Source: Emergomyces orientalis
Lineage: Eukaryota > Ascomycota > Eurotiomycetes > Onygenales > Ajellomycetaceae
Length of the DNA stretch: 64,000 bases
Assembly (NCBI GenBank): GCA_002110485.1
Contig: MOWL01000023.1
Location: 744,001-808,000 of the forward strand
Direction: 5' to 3'
Part shown: piece after piece, positions 11,743 through 22,222 of the stretch
How positions within the stretch are numbered: the stretch's first letter is position 1
Layout: every line of letters begins with the position of its first letter
The notes under the pieces: generated by a model
What the model was told of the DNA's origin: nothing
Database searches by the model: none
What the model saw: only the letters and a program-made list of their open reading frames with translations
Program-made: the position numbers and the translations under genes

Positions 11743-12911
11743 TGTGAGGTTTAATATAAAGCGAAGACAGCTGCAGGACTGCTGTCGATGCCGATGCTGT
11801 TATTGTTGTTGGAGCTGTAATCCGTAGCTGCAAAAGCGAGGTCCTAGGTATCTGTCAAAAGTAGGTCAATTAGGGCTTAGGGCTGCAGGCGCCGAATTTC
11901 CCAATGAAAGCAAACGTCTAAGCCCGAAACGGCAATAATCCTCTACAGCCCTGGGGTTCCAGGGCTTATCATATGCTCTCTTCTTCATACATTTACCGAA
12001 TGTCAATTTGGATAGAACAATACCGAAAGGCATGATTATGGTTAGCACCAGTTCTTGTCTCTTACGAGGCAAGCAAGGAGTCTGACACTTGGATGGGCTC
12101 AGCAGATCCATGCTATATCCAAGCGCAAATACGGATTAGCATCAAGGTGAAACAGCGCGATCATCAAAGCCCTGACTGCGAATTTCGATAAAGCGGGAGA
12201 GATGGTCCTTCATTCAACCAGGACGACAGGAGGATGAAAGTGTATGACGATTGAAACATGTACTTTTTGTCCTAACTCGGTGGTGGGCTGGGCTGGGCCT
12301 CGTGGGGTTGTGGATGCAAATGCTAGCCACCGAGATAATTCATCCCAGCCTCTCGATTAATCGCCAGAAGGGAAGCAGTCACATCATGGACAGGTTAAAA
12401 GAACAAATATATTCTTCTCTTATTTTTATGGACGTCTTCCTTGTTATTACTCCGTCCAGCCTCAAATAATCGCCATTGATTTGAAACACATTGTTTAAGC
12501 TCTACTCCGTACGAGCACCTAAACTGATCACTTGCCAGTCGTCCCGCCCCTATCGCTTATCACATTCTTGGCAACTTGACCCAGATTCCCTGATCGTTTT
12601 GGCTTCCTCAACATTCATTCGATTCCACCAACAAACTCAACAACTCGCCCAAAGACAACCAGGCAATTTTCTATCCTCGGGATAGGAAAACCTGTCTCTA
12701 GACCCCCTCTCCCGCAGAGATATCAGTCTGCGTCGAGAGCAGGTTCTAGCCATCGCTGGCTATTTGTATTCTGCCCGCACCGTCCAATTGAATCGAAGAC
12801 TTTCGACCCAATACGTGGTGATTGCAGGTTGGCAAATAAACACACAACTAATCTCAGTCTTGAAAGGTCGCTGAAATCGTACCAACATTCTTCCGTTTCG
12901 ACTTATATCCA
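11743..12911. other. divergent promoter region
   Basis: The cyclin gene (minus) and the 12912 gene (plus) diverge from here. Several short ORFs exist (for example 11866-12111 minus and 12491-12685 plus), but none resembles a known protein. The right half is C/T-rich, typical of a long fungal leader, so the ORF at 12491 may be an upstream ORF rather than a gene. Confidence 0.45.
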
Positions 12912-14546
12912 ATGCTCAGCTCGGAATCGAAATCATCGCATGCCTCTCCAACGGTCCGCAACCTAACGTGCTTCAACGAACCCTCGGCAAGTCAGCTTCC
13001 CCATGGTGAACTATCCATCGTCTCGGCCCATGGAGATAGCGGGCGTTCAATAGGTGCCCCTCCAACGACTTCCACGTTTAAGCCATCCCACAAAGCCACA
13101 AGCTACTCGAAATCAGAAGCAAACGCGTCTCTACATCGCCCAATCCACCGTCGAGTGAAAACCGGAACTCCTTCTCTCCCACCTGTTGGGCTTTGTTCTA
13201 ACGGCAACGAATACTTAAATCGTCTCGAGGAAATTAATCTAGAGTCAAGTACCGAACAGGCACCTAGGCCGCCCCAATCTGGTCGCCCAGGGACGCTATT
13301 TACAGGTCTTTTCCGGGGAGAATCTGCACCGATTCGGTTTGGCCTAGTACGCTCCTATGACACCGAAGAAAACAACGCCAACAACACGGACTACCAACCC
13401 GACTTAACAACGCAAATGACGGAATCACCCTCTTCGCGACCCGAAAGTAAATTCCCGAAAAGGATAACCATGTCTTCGCCTCTGAAACAAGTGAGCTCCA
13501 CCGCTCGGTTTTCACTGTTCAGTTCCAAAGCTCAATCTCAAGACTCGACGCAAAATCAATTGCCCGAACCCGCAGACGATGAACTTTTAAATCTCGATGT
13601 CAGTTCAGTACTATTCCCTACCCGCTCGACAGATCTTCCAACACCTGAAGCCCTCAAAAGCCTCCAATATAACGCAGAGCGTGTTATTGAGCAGCTTCAG
13701 GCTGCATATAAAATACGAACGTTTGCACTGCACGAAGCATTAGCGGAGAAATCATCCCTAGGAGAAGAGCTAGAGGAGACACAGTCACGCCTATTGAATA
13801 TCAAAAACCAACTGAACGGGATGGCAGAAAAGGTACACGAACAAGACAAAGCCATGAAAGCCATGGCAGAAGAAATTAAACTCGAGCGACAAAAACGCCA
13901 AGAAGAAGAAGAGGTACGGAAACAAAGTATTGTCCTGGTCAGGGAACCCGAACCTGCCCACTATCAGGACCACAACCATCACAACCATCACCATAGCTGC
14001 AGCTGCACCAGAGAAAGAGCCAGAGACGGGCTAGAAACCAAGTCTATAAAACGCCATAGCAAACGCTCCAGTGGGGGCACGTTTTACAGCGACTCAGGCT
14101 TCGAATCCGGAGACGAGAGCACCGCTGAAAGTATATTTTCTCGAAAATATGACAATCTAGGCTCACCCGCGACCTTGGCGACGAGGGCCTCCGGCGCCTC
14201 ATCCCCGGATATCAGTTTCTCTGTTTCCCCCCTCCCATCCCTCTCAGAGGACCAATTGGCACCGCCACAGCCACAGCCTGCAGCGTCATCCAAACCTCCA
14301 GCAACCGCGCCAAAACCATCTGCCTACGACAGAATGCTCAGGGGTATCTCGTCTGCAGGCCTGGGGGGTTCATTTATGAATTCGAGCCCGTTTTCTACAT
14401 CCAGATGCTCCAACTGCCATGGAGCCACCGCATCGGACGCTTGGGGTGTTGTTTCTGTGCTTCAGGCTGAGAATCGCGGACTTAAAAATAGGATTGGGGA
14501 GTTGGAGACTGCTGTTGATGAGTGTATTACACTGGTTGGGGGATAA
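12912..14546 (+). CDS. Ser-rich coiled-coil protein of unknown function, 544 aa
   Basis: A single exon with no internal stop. Residues 1-240 are Ser/Thr/Pro-rich and probably disordered. Residues 246-342 form a long coiled coil (YNAERVIEQLQAAYKIRT, then LHEALAEKSSLGEELEETQ through EEIKLERQKRQEEEE). Immediately after comes a His/Cys cluster (about 353-366: HNHHNHHHSCSC) that could bind metal. A second Ser/Pro-rich region contains a phosphodegron-like DSGFESGDES near 393-402. A CxxC (CSNC near 499) precedes a short C-terminal coil (LQAENRGLKNRIGELE). No enzyme motif, signal peptide or membrane segment is visible. The layout suggests a cytoskeletal or scaffold protein, but that is only inference. 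Base composition and codon use match neighbouring genes. It converges on SWI5. Confidence 0.8.
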   Translation: MLSSESKSSHASPTVRNLTCFNEPSASQLPHGELSIVSAHGDSGRSIGAPPTTSTFKPSHKATSYSKSEANASLHRPIHRRVKTGTPSLPPVGLCSNGNEYLNRLEEINLESSTEQAPRPPQSGRPGTLFTGLFRGESAPIRFGLVRSYDTEENNANNTDYQPDLTTQMTESPSSRPESKFPKRITMSSPLKQVSSTARFSLFSSKAQSQDSTQNQLPEPADDELLNLDVSSVLFPTRSTDLPTPEALKSLQYNAERVIEQLQAAYKIRTFALHEALAEKSSLGEELEETQSRLLNIKNQLNGMAEKVHEQDKAMKAMAEEIKLERQKRQEEEEVRKQSIVLVREPEPAHYQDHNHHNHHHSCSCTRERARDGLETKSIKRHSKRSSGGTFYSDSGFESGDESTAESIFSRKYDNLGSPATLATRASGASSPDISFSVSPLPSLSEDQLAPPQPQPAASSKPPATAPKPSAYDRMLRGISSAGLGGSFMNSSPFSTSRCSNCHGATASDAWGVVSVLQAENRGLKNRIGELETAVDECITLVGG

Positions 14547-15182
14547 ATGAGTGAACGTTGCTTGTGATGCTAATTTGTTCACTTGTTTTGTTCTTTATTA
14601 AGTGAGATTTTGTTGAAGGTTAGGTGAAAATATGGCGATATGTGTGGGTATTATATATAAATGTAGTTATTTATGAGAAAAAGACTGAATATTTTATATA
14701 GTGGTTTTTCTCGGATATTCTTTTGAGGATAGTTGCTTTTATATGCTGCGTTTCATTACATTTCTTTCTTAAACCTTTTTTCTTTGTTTATCTTGACACC
14801 CTTTATTTCTCTTTCCCCAATCGGTGTATTAAAGTCTATTCGCTGCAGGCAGCAAATTTGAATTTGGTTCAGTATTAATCAAAGGAGAGCTTAGAGAGTT
14901 TTTTTAATATTAACGCTATGTTTTCTAGATTGTGCTATCTTTCCATTTGTTTGAAAGAAAGGCAAAATGACTCGTTTCGCACTCTTCACTTCATTGAAAT
15001 CTGAACCCCATTCACTCCCCCTTATTTCCCCTCTTCTGTACTAGGACCTAGTGCAAAAAACAAACAATATATGTATTACACCTAACCTCCAGCAACACCC
15101 CGTTACCCCCTTCCATCCACATTTATACCTACACCACACAATCTCTAAAAACGCTTTCAATGATAATAAAATTAAAATAAAT
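14547..15182. other. intergenic between convergent genes
   Basis: AT-rich 3' UTR sequence of the 12912 gene and SWI5. The open frame on the plus strand at 15051-15515 is antisense to the last SWI5 exon and is not a gene. Confidence 0.5.
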
Positions 15183-15882
15183 TTAGGTTTGAAAATTATT
15201 AACACGCAAGCCCACAAATTTCGCACCAGAGCCATTTCGATCTCAATCTCCAACCCCAACCCCAAATTCCCGCTGCACATCCACATGCCTCTCCCCTCTC
15301 GCTTCCGCAATCAAACCTATCAACCCCTGCCCAATATCCTTGATCTCATTATACTCATGCAAGAGACGGATATGTCGTTGGACAATGGCGGCAGGGTCTT
15401 TGGGCACTGCTGTATCTGTATCTGTATCTGCTCTGTGGGTATTAGGGGGACTGGGTTGTGTCAGTGGGTGGAGTTGTTAAGTGGAGTTTATGGAGAGCTG
15501 AAGTGTAAGCTGTGAGGGAAGTAGGTATATATAGCTTAAGCTACATACTTTAGTTTTGCCTGAGCTTCGGAGAGGAGTGCTTCAGTTTTTGAGATTTCGG
15601 AGTGGAGGGTGGAGATTTTGGAGGTGAGTGTTTTCTAAGAGGAGAAGTGTTAAGACTTCGGATATTTCGCTTGATGGAGAACCATAGCGCTGTTGACGGT
15701 TGGTGGGAAATACTAACAATCATCTTTTCATGTTTTTCGCTGTACCGAGTGGGAGTCATCAGCTCGACTGGCTCCGGTTCGGGTTTCGAGATGGGGCCTG
15801 CCAACGACGGTGCTGCCGACTGCTGACTTGAAGCTGCCTGCTCTGGGCTTTTGGCTGGAGTGTGGTTCTGCGCGTGGGCCAT
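15183..15882 (-). CDS. SWI5: Recombination mediator Swi5/Sae3, 3 exons, 166 aa
   Basis: Exons are 15882-15718, 15634-15549 and 15432-15183 (165, 86 and 250 nt; total 167 codons). Swi5 (Sae3 in budding yeast) forms a complex with Sfr1/Mei5 that stabilises Rad51 and Dmc1 filaments. The conserved core is in exons 2-3: a coiled coil (KISTLHSEISKTEALLSEAQ) followed after the intron by RHIRLLHEYNEIKDIGQGLIG, the Swi5 signature. The N-terminal 55 residues are Pro/Ser/Gln-rich and not conserved. A DTDT repeat encoded by a GATACA microsatellite (15424-15441) lies between coil and signature. The C-terminal 40 residues after IAEARGE are longer than in yeast. The gene would be missed by ORF-only annotation because the diagnostic exon has no ATG. 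The splice sites are GTTAGT/CTTAG and GTATGT/CACAG. Confidence 0.88.
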
Positions 15883-16948
15883 TGTTTCTCAATCTATTCT
15901 ATCAAACAATTAGATTGGATTTTCCATTTTGCTTCTTTCGAGAATTTTCTGTACTTTATTCAGGGGTTTCAATTATGAAATGCAATCCGCTTATTCACGA
16001 TAATTTGTAAATAGGAGAGAGGGAGAAATTTCTTGCGACGGATGTAGACCACACCACACAACGATATCTGTAGCAAAATGTGGAAAATGCAAAAGCATGG
16101 GAAAGAAAAATGAATCTTCTAAGAATGAATAATTCCGGATGCGGACATTTCTCATTTGTTGATCTTGGATTTCGCCAGGGGAGGTTTTGCAATAAATAGG
16201 CATTTGAACAAAGCGGAAATTTTCACACCACCTCATATAGCCCTACATACATGTGAGTTTAAGCTTTTTTATTGTTCTTCACTCATGAAAGAGAAAATTC
16301 ACGAATATGGAGTGTAAATTGGATCAGTTCTGGGAGACACTGGCGATCGTTCTCATATATCGTAGCCCATGGTTTAGTAATGAGAGCTCCAACACGCAAA
16401 TAGGGCCTTGTCGCTCAGGATTAAGGGATTCAGTTTTCTCCACGAGGTGATATATATCGATCTCAATGTCGACAGGCAAAAGGGGCATCGTAGGCATGGA
16501 TGTTGGTGGAAAGGGGTCATGATCACGTGTGTGCTGGCAACAGCTTACCTAACCCCGATGACACGCGGAAATCCGACTCCGCCGACTCAGCCGTGTCTTC
16601 CAAAGGTGCTGTGGAAAAAGGGAAAATATCCCAAGCTCAACCTATCCGCCCTAACCCATTCTTCAACAAACCTCGACACTTCCACGATGGCCGCTCGCGG
16701 TTCAATTTGTGCCTAAGCCCCTGGGAACACCGCGATGAGGACTCGAAATTCCATCTTTTCATATCTTTTCGTGGCTATATTAGGAGTGGAATGACCACCC
16801 TACCAGTCTACATTTCACCCCTCTACATCCGACACTACGAGGAATTCGTGATAAGATATCACGACCTTATTCATCCAGAAATTGGCTCGTCCTTGCCATC
16901 TTTCTTCCGTTAAATTAGACCTTTGTCGGATCACCTTCCCTATCGAAT
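15883..16948. other. SWI5 and YTP1-like divergent upstream region
   Basis: The two genes diverge from this 1.07-kb stretch. Plus-strand frames at 16408-16716 and 16500-16913 are open but overlap in different frames. They have no recognisable domain and end 35 bp before the next start, so they are more likely leader sequence. A TCACGTG box lies at about 16523. Confidence 0.45.
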
Positions 16949-18686
16949 ATGTCGACATTAAGTGTCTCCGTACCAGTTCTGCTCTGGTATTTTGCTGGAC
17001 ATGCGCTTGCCCATGGAGACCATGCCCAAATCTCTGAAGGCCAGGTTGTTTCAGGGGATCCGATCGTGCGTTGGCCATCCCTCATGGGTTGTATCTAGAT
17101 ATAGTATTCTCTTTCTAACCCATGATACCTTGTCCTCAGGATTCGATATTATGGATACACATGATCCTAATGACCCTTGCGTTCGGATTTATATTTCCGA
17201 CTGGTATGGTACTTGGGGTGAGTGCTGTCAACTCTCCTCGACCCTGTGGTATTGGACCTAACAGTGTGATCTCTATTTTAGATCATCCGATCGCGTTGGC
17301 ATGTTCCCGTACAGATCGCTGGCAGTATCATCGCGATTGTGGCATACTTCATGGGCCATTTACATAAGGGACGACAGTTCTCCAAAAATATCCACGCTTC
17401 GTTCGCGAATTCGTTAATGCTCATGCTTGCTGTGCAAATTTTTCTGGGCGTCTATCTCAAGCTCCACTTATCGCGGGGCATCCATGGCAAAATACGGCGA
17501 TATGTCGTTGTGGGACATGGTGTGGTGGGAAAGGTGATGCCCGTTGTGAGCTGGATCCAGATGATATTTGGTGGGATAACGGCACTGGGATTCTGCCGTA
17601 AAGACCACCTTGGCCAATGTCTTGCACATTTCATCATGGGCAGTGCGTTTATCGGATACGGAATACTCCTCACAATCATTCTCCTTGTCGGCCAATACTG
17701 GCTACGCCGAACTGGCCGCAGCCAAGAATTCTTTGATTCCATGGTTATTGCGATTTGGGGATGCATAAACACGTTTACTGAGCACCGTTGGGGACACGCT
17801 TGGGCTCATAATGACATCGAGCACACAAGTATGGGTATCATTTGGTGGTGCGCTGGCTTGGTTGGCATTTGGCTGAGCAGGAAGAGAAATGGCCAACCCA
17901 AAAGAAATTTGATTCCAGGAATAGTGATACTGCTTACAGGATACGCCATGTCTTCCCACCCGCAGCACCTGATGTTTAGCACCATGGTTCACACTCTTTT
18001 CGGCTATACGTTAATGGGTGCTGGAGCGGCGAGAATAATAGAAATTGCATTTGTATTAAAGGACCGGAGTACCCTCAGCCCTGATGGAACTGACCCTAAC
18101 AGCTTTCAATATATCACTCCATTCGTAAGTGCTTGATGAGGCGCTCTACTGAACACTGGAAGCTAACCATTTATAGCTGCTATATGCGTCTGGATTCCTC
18201 TTCATGGGCGCCACAGAGGAGCAAATGGAGCTTCTCTCCAATGCGGGCATTTCCCACGTTGCCTACATCCTTATCCTCTACAGCATCGCATTCATCCTAT
18301 TCCTATGTAAGTCAACTCTCGCTCACAAGAGCTCTTTCCTTCCCGATTTGTGTACACTCTACTTACCCGCCTCGTTAGTCGTCAACGTCCTCATCCACAT
18401 ATATGCTGTTCATGCTTGGCCTGAAACGGCCAAATACAACGGCGGCATGCCATCGTCAAATTCCCGCTCGTTAAGTGGCCGCCCTTCTGTCTCCTTTCCG
18501 AGTGGCGATAGCCACATAGGCGCGAACGGCCATATTCGTAGCCAGGCTCAAACTCAACATATTCACGATGCGGAAGAGTTTGAGCTAGAAGGGCTGATTG
18601 GTGGGGATGATAAAGACCGAGACGATGATAGCCCGATCAACACGCCGATTGATAATAGAGCCAAAGACCTAGAGCGGGCACCATAA
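16949..18686 (+). CDS. Ytp1-like polytopic membrane protein, 5 exons, 491 aa
   Basis: Exons are 16949-17065, 17140-17217, 17282-18124, 18177-18306 and 18379-18686. The N-terminus is a signal peptide (VPVLLWYFAGHALA) followed by the junction GDPIDSILWIHM, typical of the fungal DUF2427/Ytp1 family. About ten membrane helices follow, with cytochrome-b561-like His residues in FMGHLHKGRQF, YVVVGHGVVGKV and CLAHFIMGSAFIGYG. The Ytp1 half contains NTFTEHRWGHAWAHNDIEHT. The Ser/Asp-rich tail after HAWPETAKYNGGMP is cytosolic. Yeast Ytp1 has no firmly established function; a redox or metal role is inferred from the helix-embedded histidines. The last intron (18307-18378) is 72 nt, in frame and stop-free, so its retention would insert 24 residues. 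The first intron donor is GTGCGT. Confidence 0.88.
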
Positions 18687-20163
18687 AGCACGGGAAGGAT
18701 TGGCTTTAGCTGCCGACAAAGGCTTACCTGTCATAACCGAGCGAAACGAGCGCACCTCAAAACATCTTGGTGTCTACATACATCCTGCAACGCTGCCCCC
18801 GTTCTACCGGTTTTATCATCGGATATATGCAGAGCATTCTATTTATCCTTCTCCTACCCTAGACGTTTTTATTTTTTAATTTTGTTTTGGATACATGTCT
18901 ACATACTGTACATATACATATAAGTTCGTCGCTCAGATGGCTGGGAGAGGAAAGCTTAAAGAGGTACATGTACTTCATCCAGCATAGCTCATGTTGGGTT
19001 TTTCTTTATATCTCCTCAACTATCCTTCTTCTTTTGAAGCTCAAATTGAGAGAGTGATGGGCATTACTAACCCAACAATTAGTTCTCATGCGTATCGTCT
19101 TTTATTTTTCCAATCATGTGTTTGTGTACGTAACTTTTCATACTTGCTAACACTTCCATGGCACAAGTTTCTGTAGGAAATGAGTTTCTTTGTTCCCTAC
19201 TCTTTACTCTCCTCAATATGCCGTATACCTGATTTCCGGTCTTACCTCCCTTTTTCCATTCACGCAAATCATTATTCGATTTGGGGTGAAGAGGGGATGG
19301 GGAATATGATTTTTACGTACATTGGGAATTAATATACTTTTTTTTAACTTTTATTTTCGTTGTTGAAAAAGATGTTTACTCTCTCTTGAATCCTTCTGGG
19401 ACTACTTGTACCACATTATTATTTTGCGAGCTCTGTCTTGCGTTTGAATGTCTGAGAATGGTGCTTTTAAAGCATTACAGAAGACGAATAAGAAATTTCA
19501 ATCAAGGGTTCCCCGAGGGGTGCCGTCTTCACCCCCAAGCCTTAAACAAACCTGACTTCTTCCATGTTCTATTGTTTCTAGCCCAGGCTTCTATATCAAT
19601 ACGCTGGCTACCCGCCTCCCGTTTGGCGTTGTCCCATTTTACATAGACCTCTTGAAAGCGTTTTTAACATAGATTCCCATCCTAAACAAAAGAACAATAA
19701 AAAAATCATCCCCCCCCCGGCCCGAAAATCTAAACGCCAAGTGGGACTTTTCCGGTGGAAAAGCAGAGGAAAGAAAATAGCAAAAGCATAAGTCATCTAA
19801 TTGGCATGGCAGATTCATGAAGGAGGGGGTATGTTTCGAGTTGTACCGTCCCCACGCCCATTATCCATCCCATTCTATTTGGGGTAACAGAAAGAGGTCC
19901 TCTGAGAAACTTTATAAGGTACATACATAGGATACCTCTTTAATTGAGATTCGCGAGAGAAAAAGGACATTGGAAAAAAATCCATAGAGTGTGTATGCGT
20001 GCAAAATGCTTTTCAGGGTCGATGGATATAGGTGATACGCAAAAAGCCCCAAGAGAGCAGCAGAGTTTCAGCCCAAGAGATATTTATGTCCATTTTGCGA
20101 AACATTCATGCGTCTCAAGCTTGGTTCCTGAACAGGGGTGGTGTGCCATGGTAAACCGCCTAT
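18687..20163. other. intergenic between convergent genes
   Basis: 1.5 kb of AT-rich sequence between the YTP1-like gene and AOS1, which converge. No ORF resembles a known protein. There is a poly-C run near 19710. It is unusually long for a convergent pair, so a noncoding transcript is possible but nothing shows one. Confidence 0.45.
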
Positions 20164-21417
20164 TCAATCTTCAGGGAAAATCGGATGAAGCGAGTAAATG
20201 GGCGCAACACTCCGCTCGCCGTCAAACAGTAGCAGGTTTTGTAATGGTTGTTCCCTTGAACCTAACACGTTGATGACATCTTGTGCAAGTGAGCCGCCCA
20301 AAAATGCTGACACGGGGCTCACTTCGTTGCCTAGATTGTCAAGAAAGCTTCGTATAAATTCCGCGGTGAGTGTGGATATGTCTAGGCGTAGCTCTAAATG
20401 GCGATCATTGGCGAGGCGAATAAATGTCTCTAAATCATCATTTGTCGGCAAACCTCCGTTTTTCTCCCGTTGAAATTCCCATAGAGCTCGTAGGCAGGTG
20501 AGAAGTGGTGTTACTTGCAAGCGCTTGCGGCGGACTTTGGTAAATTCCTGAGGTAGAGGCGAAGTGTTGGAAAGCATGAGTGGGCAGTAGACTTCACGTT
20601 TAGTTATCATTTCGATCACCTTGTCGTTCTCCTTTTTGGTTTTCACATCAAGGATGGTCCTCGTGGGTGTCTCGACGGTTGCAGAAGCGACGTTTGATTT
20701 TTCCCGTTCGATTACGAAGTCATGGCTGATGAGATCTGAGAAGATATAGCCGTAAAAACCATGGACTCCTGCAGCGTAGAAACGACGATTGGCGACCCGA
20801 CAGGCATTGTTCACCCAGCAGATCGTGTCGTAGTCGAGATCTGTTGCAATAATTACATCATACGACGCAAAGAATGCTGGCGGTTTTGATCTAATATCGA
20901 TCGTTTCAACGGCCACTTCTACTCTTGGGTTCATTTGCAGAATTTGAGGGGCTGCAGCGTCTGCTCGCTAAGGATATATATTAGCACTTCTCTTTGATCC
21001 AATTTCGGAATTCATCGAAAGCAATAAAACCAACATTTTGGTTGATATGTTCAGCTGATAGGAAGAATTGAGCGCCGATGTCTTCTTCTTTGACGACAGC
21101 ATTATCTACGATCGTGAGAGATCCAATTCCGGCCAAAACAAGGTTTTTGGCGATTTCTGCACCAAGTGACTTGAGGGTTACCAGAAGGATTTTTGCAGTT
21201 CGGAGCCTGTTCGGATTTTCCCACGTCAGAAAAAGCAGTTATAGCTATGGGAAAGCAGCGCACTTCTCTTGTGCCTTGACACCCCAGAGTCGAATTTGGC
21301 GGTCATAGAGCGCAATTTCATCTTGGTCATATCCGTTAGCAACAGTGCTGGGTTCCCAACGAACAAAATAGGGAGCTCACCAGCCGTTATCTGGTTATTC
21401 GTATTGTTTGATGCCAT
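20164..21417 (-). CDS. AOS1: SUMO-activating enzyme subunit Aos1, 4 exons, 356 aa
   Basis: Exons are 21417-21381, 21321-21264, 21206-21035 and 20967-20164. Aos1 pairs with Uba2 to adenylate and load SUMO in the nucleus. The N-terminus after splicing is ITADEIALYDRQIRLWGVK, the canonical Aos1/ThiF start. It is followed by RTAKILLVTLKSLGAEIAKN, LAGIGSLTIVDNAVV and the EEDIGAQFFL block of the adenylation half-domain. The last exon has YDVIIATDLDYDTICWVNNACR, the Aos1 insertion, and the C-terminal block SPVSAFLGGSLAQDVINVLG. Exon 1 is 37 nt and exon 2 is 58 nt. The acceptor of intron 1 is the AAG directly before ATGAAATTGCGCTC; the upstream CCCAG gives the wrong frame. Length agrees with yeast Aos1 (about 347 aa). 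It diverges from the gene at 22223. Confidence 0.95.
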
Positions 21418-22222
21418 GGTGGTAATGACGGGATCCCAAATTGTAAATAATACAGCACAATTGTAAATATGAGAAGCAGTCTGATGTAGGCAGGAAGAGA
21501 GGAATCTTCCGCAACGTAAGGAGAACAGAAGCAGCAAGTGAATGTAAGAATTAGAAACCAGTGGTCGGGCTCAAAAGAATTGGGCCTTTGTTCCACTCAG
21601 GATATGGCTGTTGCCCCAACAATGGAACCTACCGGGAGACGCATTAAACTTCTAAAACGCCCTGCAAGCTGCAGCGGTGGGTATTGTGGGCTGACTGTGT
21701 TATTGAAGCTCCCCCTTTGATGTCCCAGACAGGATATATACAGAGGATCAGAGCTGCGAACGCAGTCACGTGGACAACCCAGATCTGACCTGAGCCTCCC
21801 GCCTGGTCTGAGCGCTCAAGCCGCTAGTCCTGCCTAATTGGGTGGTGACGATTTTCCACTTCTGACACTGCGTTTAATTGTTTAACATCTTCCATCAACA
21901 ACGGGATTTCAACAACAGTGACATCCATCTGCCCGCATTCGCCCATTTCTCCAGTCTCTGGCCGCACTATTTTGACTTTGGAGCAGATTTATCGTATCAT
22001 ATCCATGCTGAAGACACGGTATCCATATCCCCCGCCTTATATCTCGTGAGAATTTTGGCTCACCACCCACTATCACTTTCCGCGCTGGTGCCTGGCCTAC
22101 TTACAAGTTGGTTTCTCATCATCTCGACCCGGTTCATTCACCTCGAAGAAGTCCTACTCCGTATTAGATTCTTCGTTAAAAACTCAGGGATCTGTGTTCT
22201 TTCCAGCCGACTTTGACCCACA
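21418..22222. other. divergent promoter region of AOS1 and the 22223 gene
   Basis: Holds a CACGTG palindrome and a C/T-rich leader ahead of 22223. A plus-strand open frame at 21878-22216 ends 7 bp before the next start codon. It has no family resemblance and is probably leader. Confidence 0.5.
21767..21772. promoter_or_regulatory. CACGTG E-box between divergent genes
   Basis: A perfect palindrome in the context TCACGTGGACA, the same 11-mer as upstream of ATG3. It sits 350 bp from the AOS1 start and 450 bp from the 22223 start. Confidence 0.4.

Noticed and set aside
16500..16913. 137-aa plus-strand ORF upstream of the YTP1-like gene
   Set aside because: Ends 35 bp before the next start, overlaps another frame and has no recognisable family; better explained as leader.
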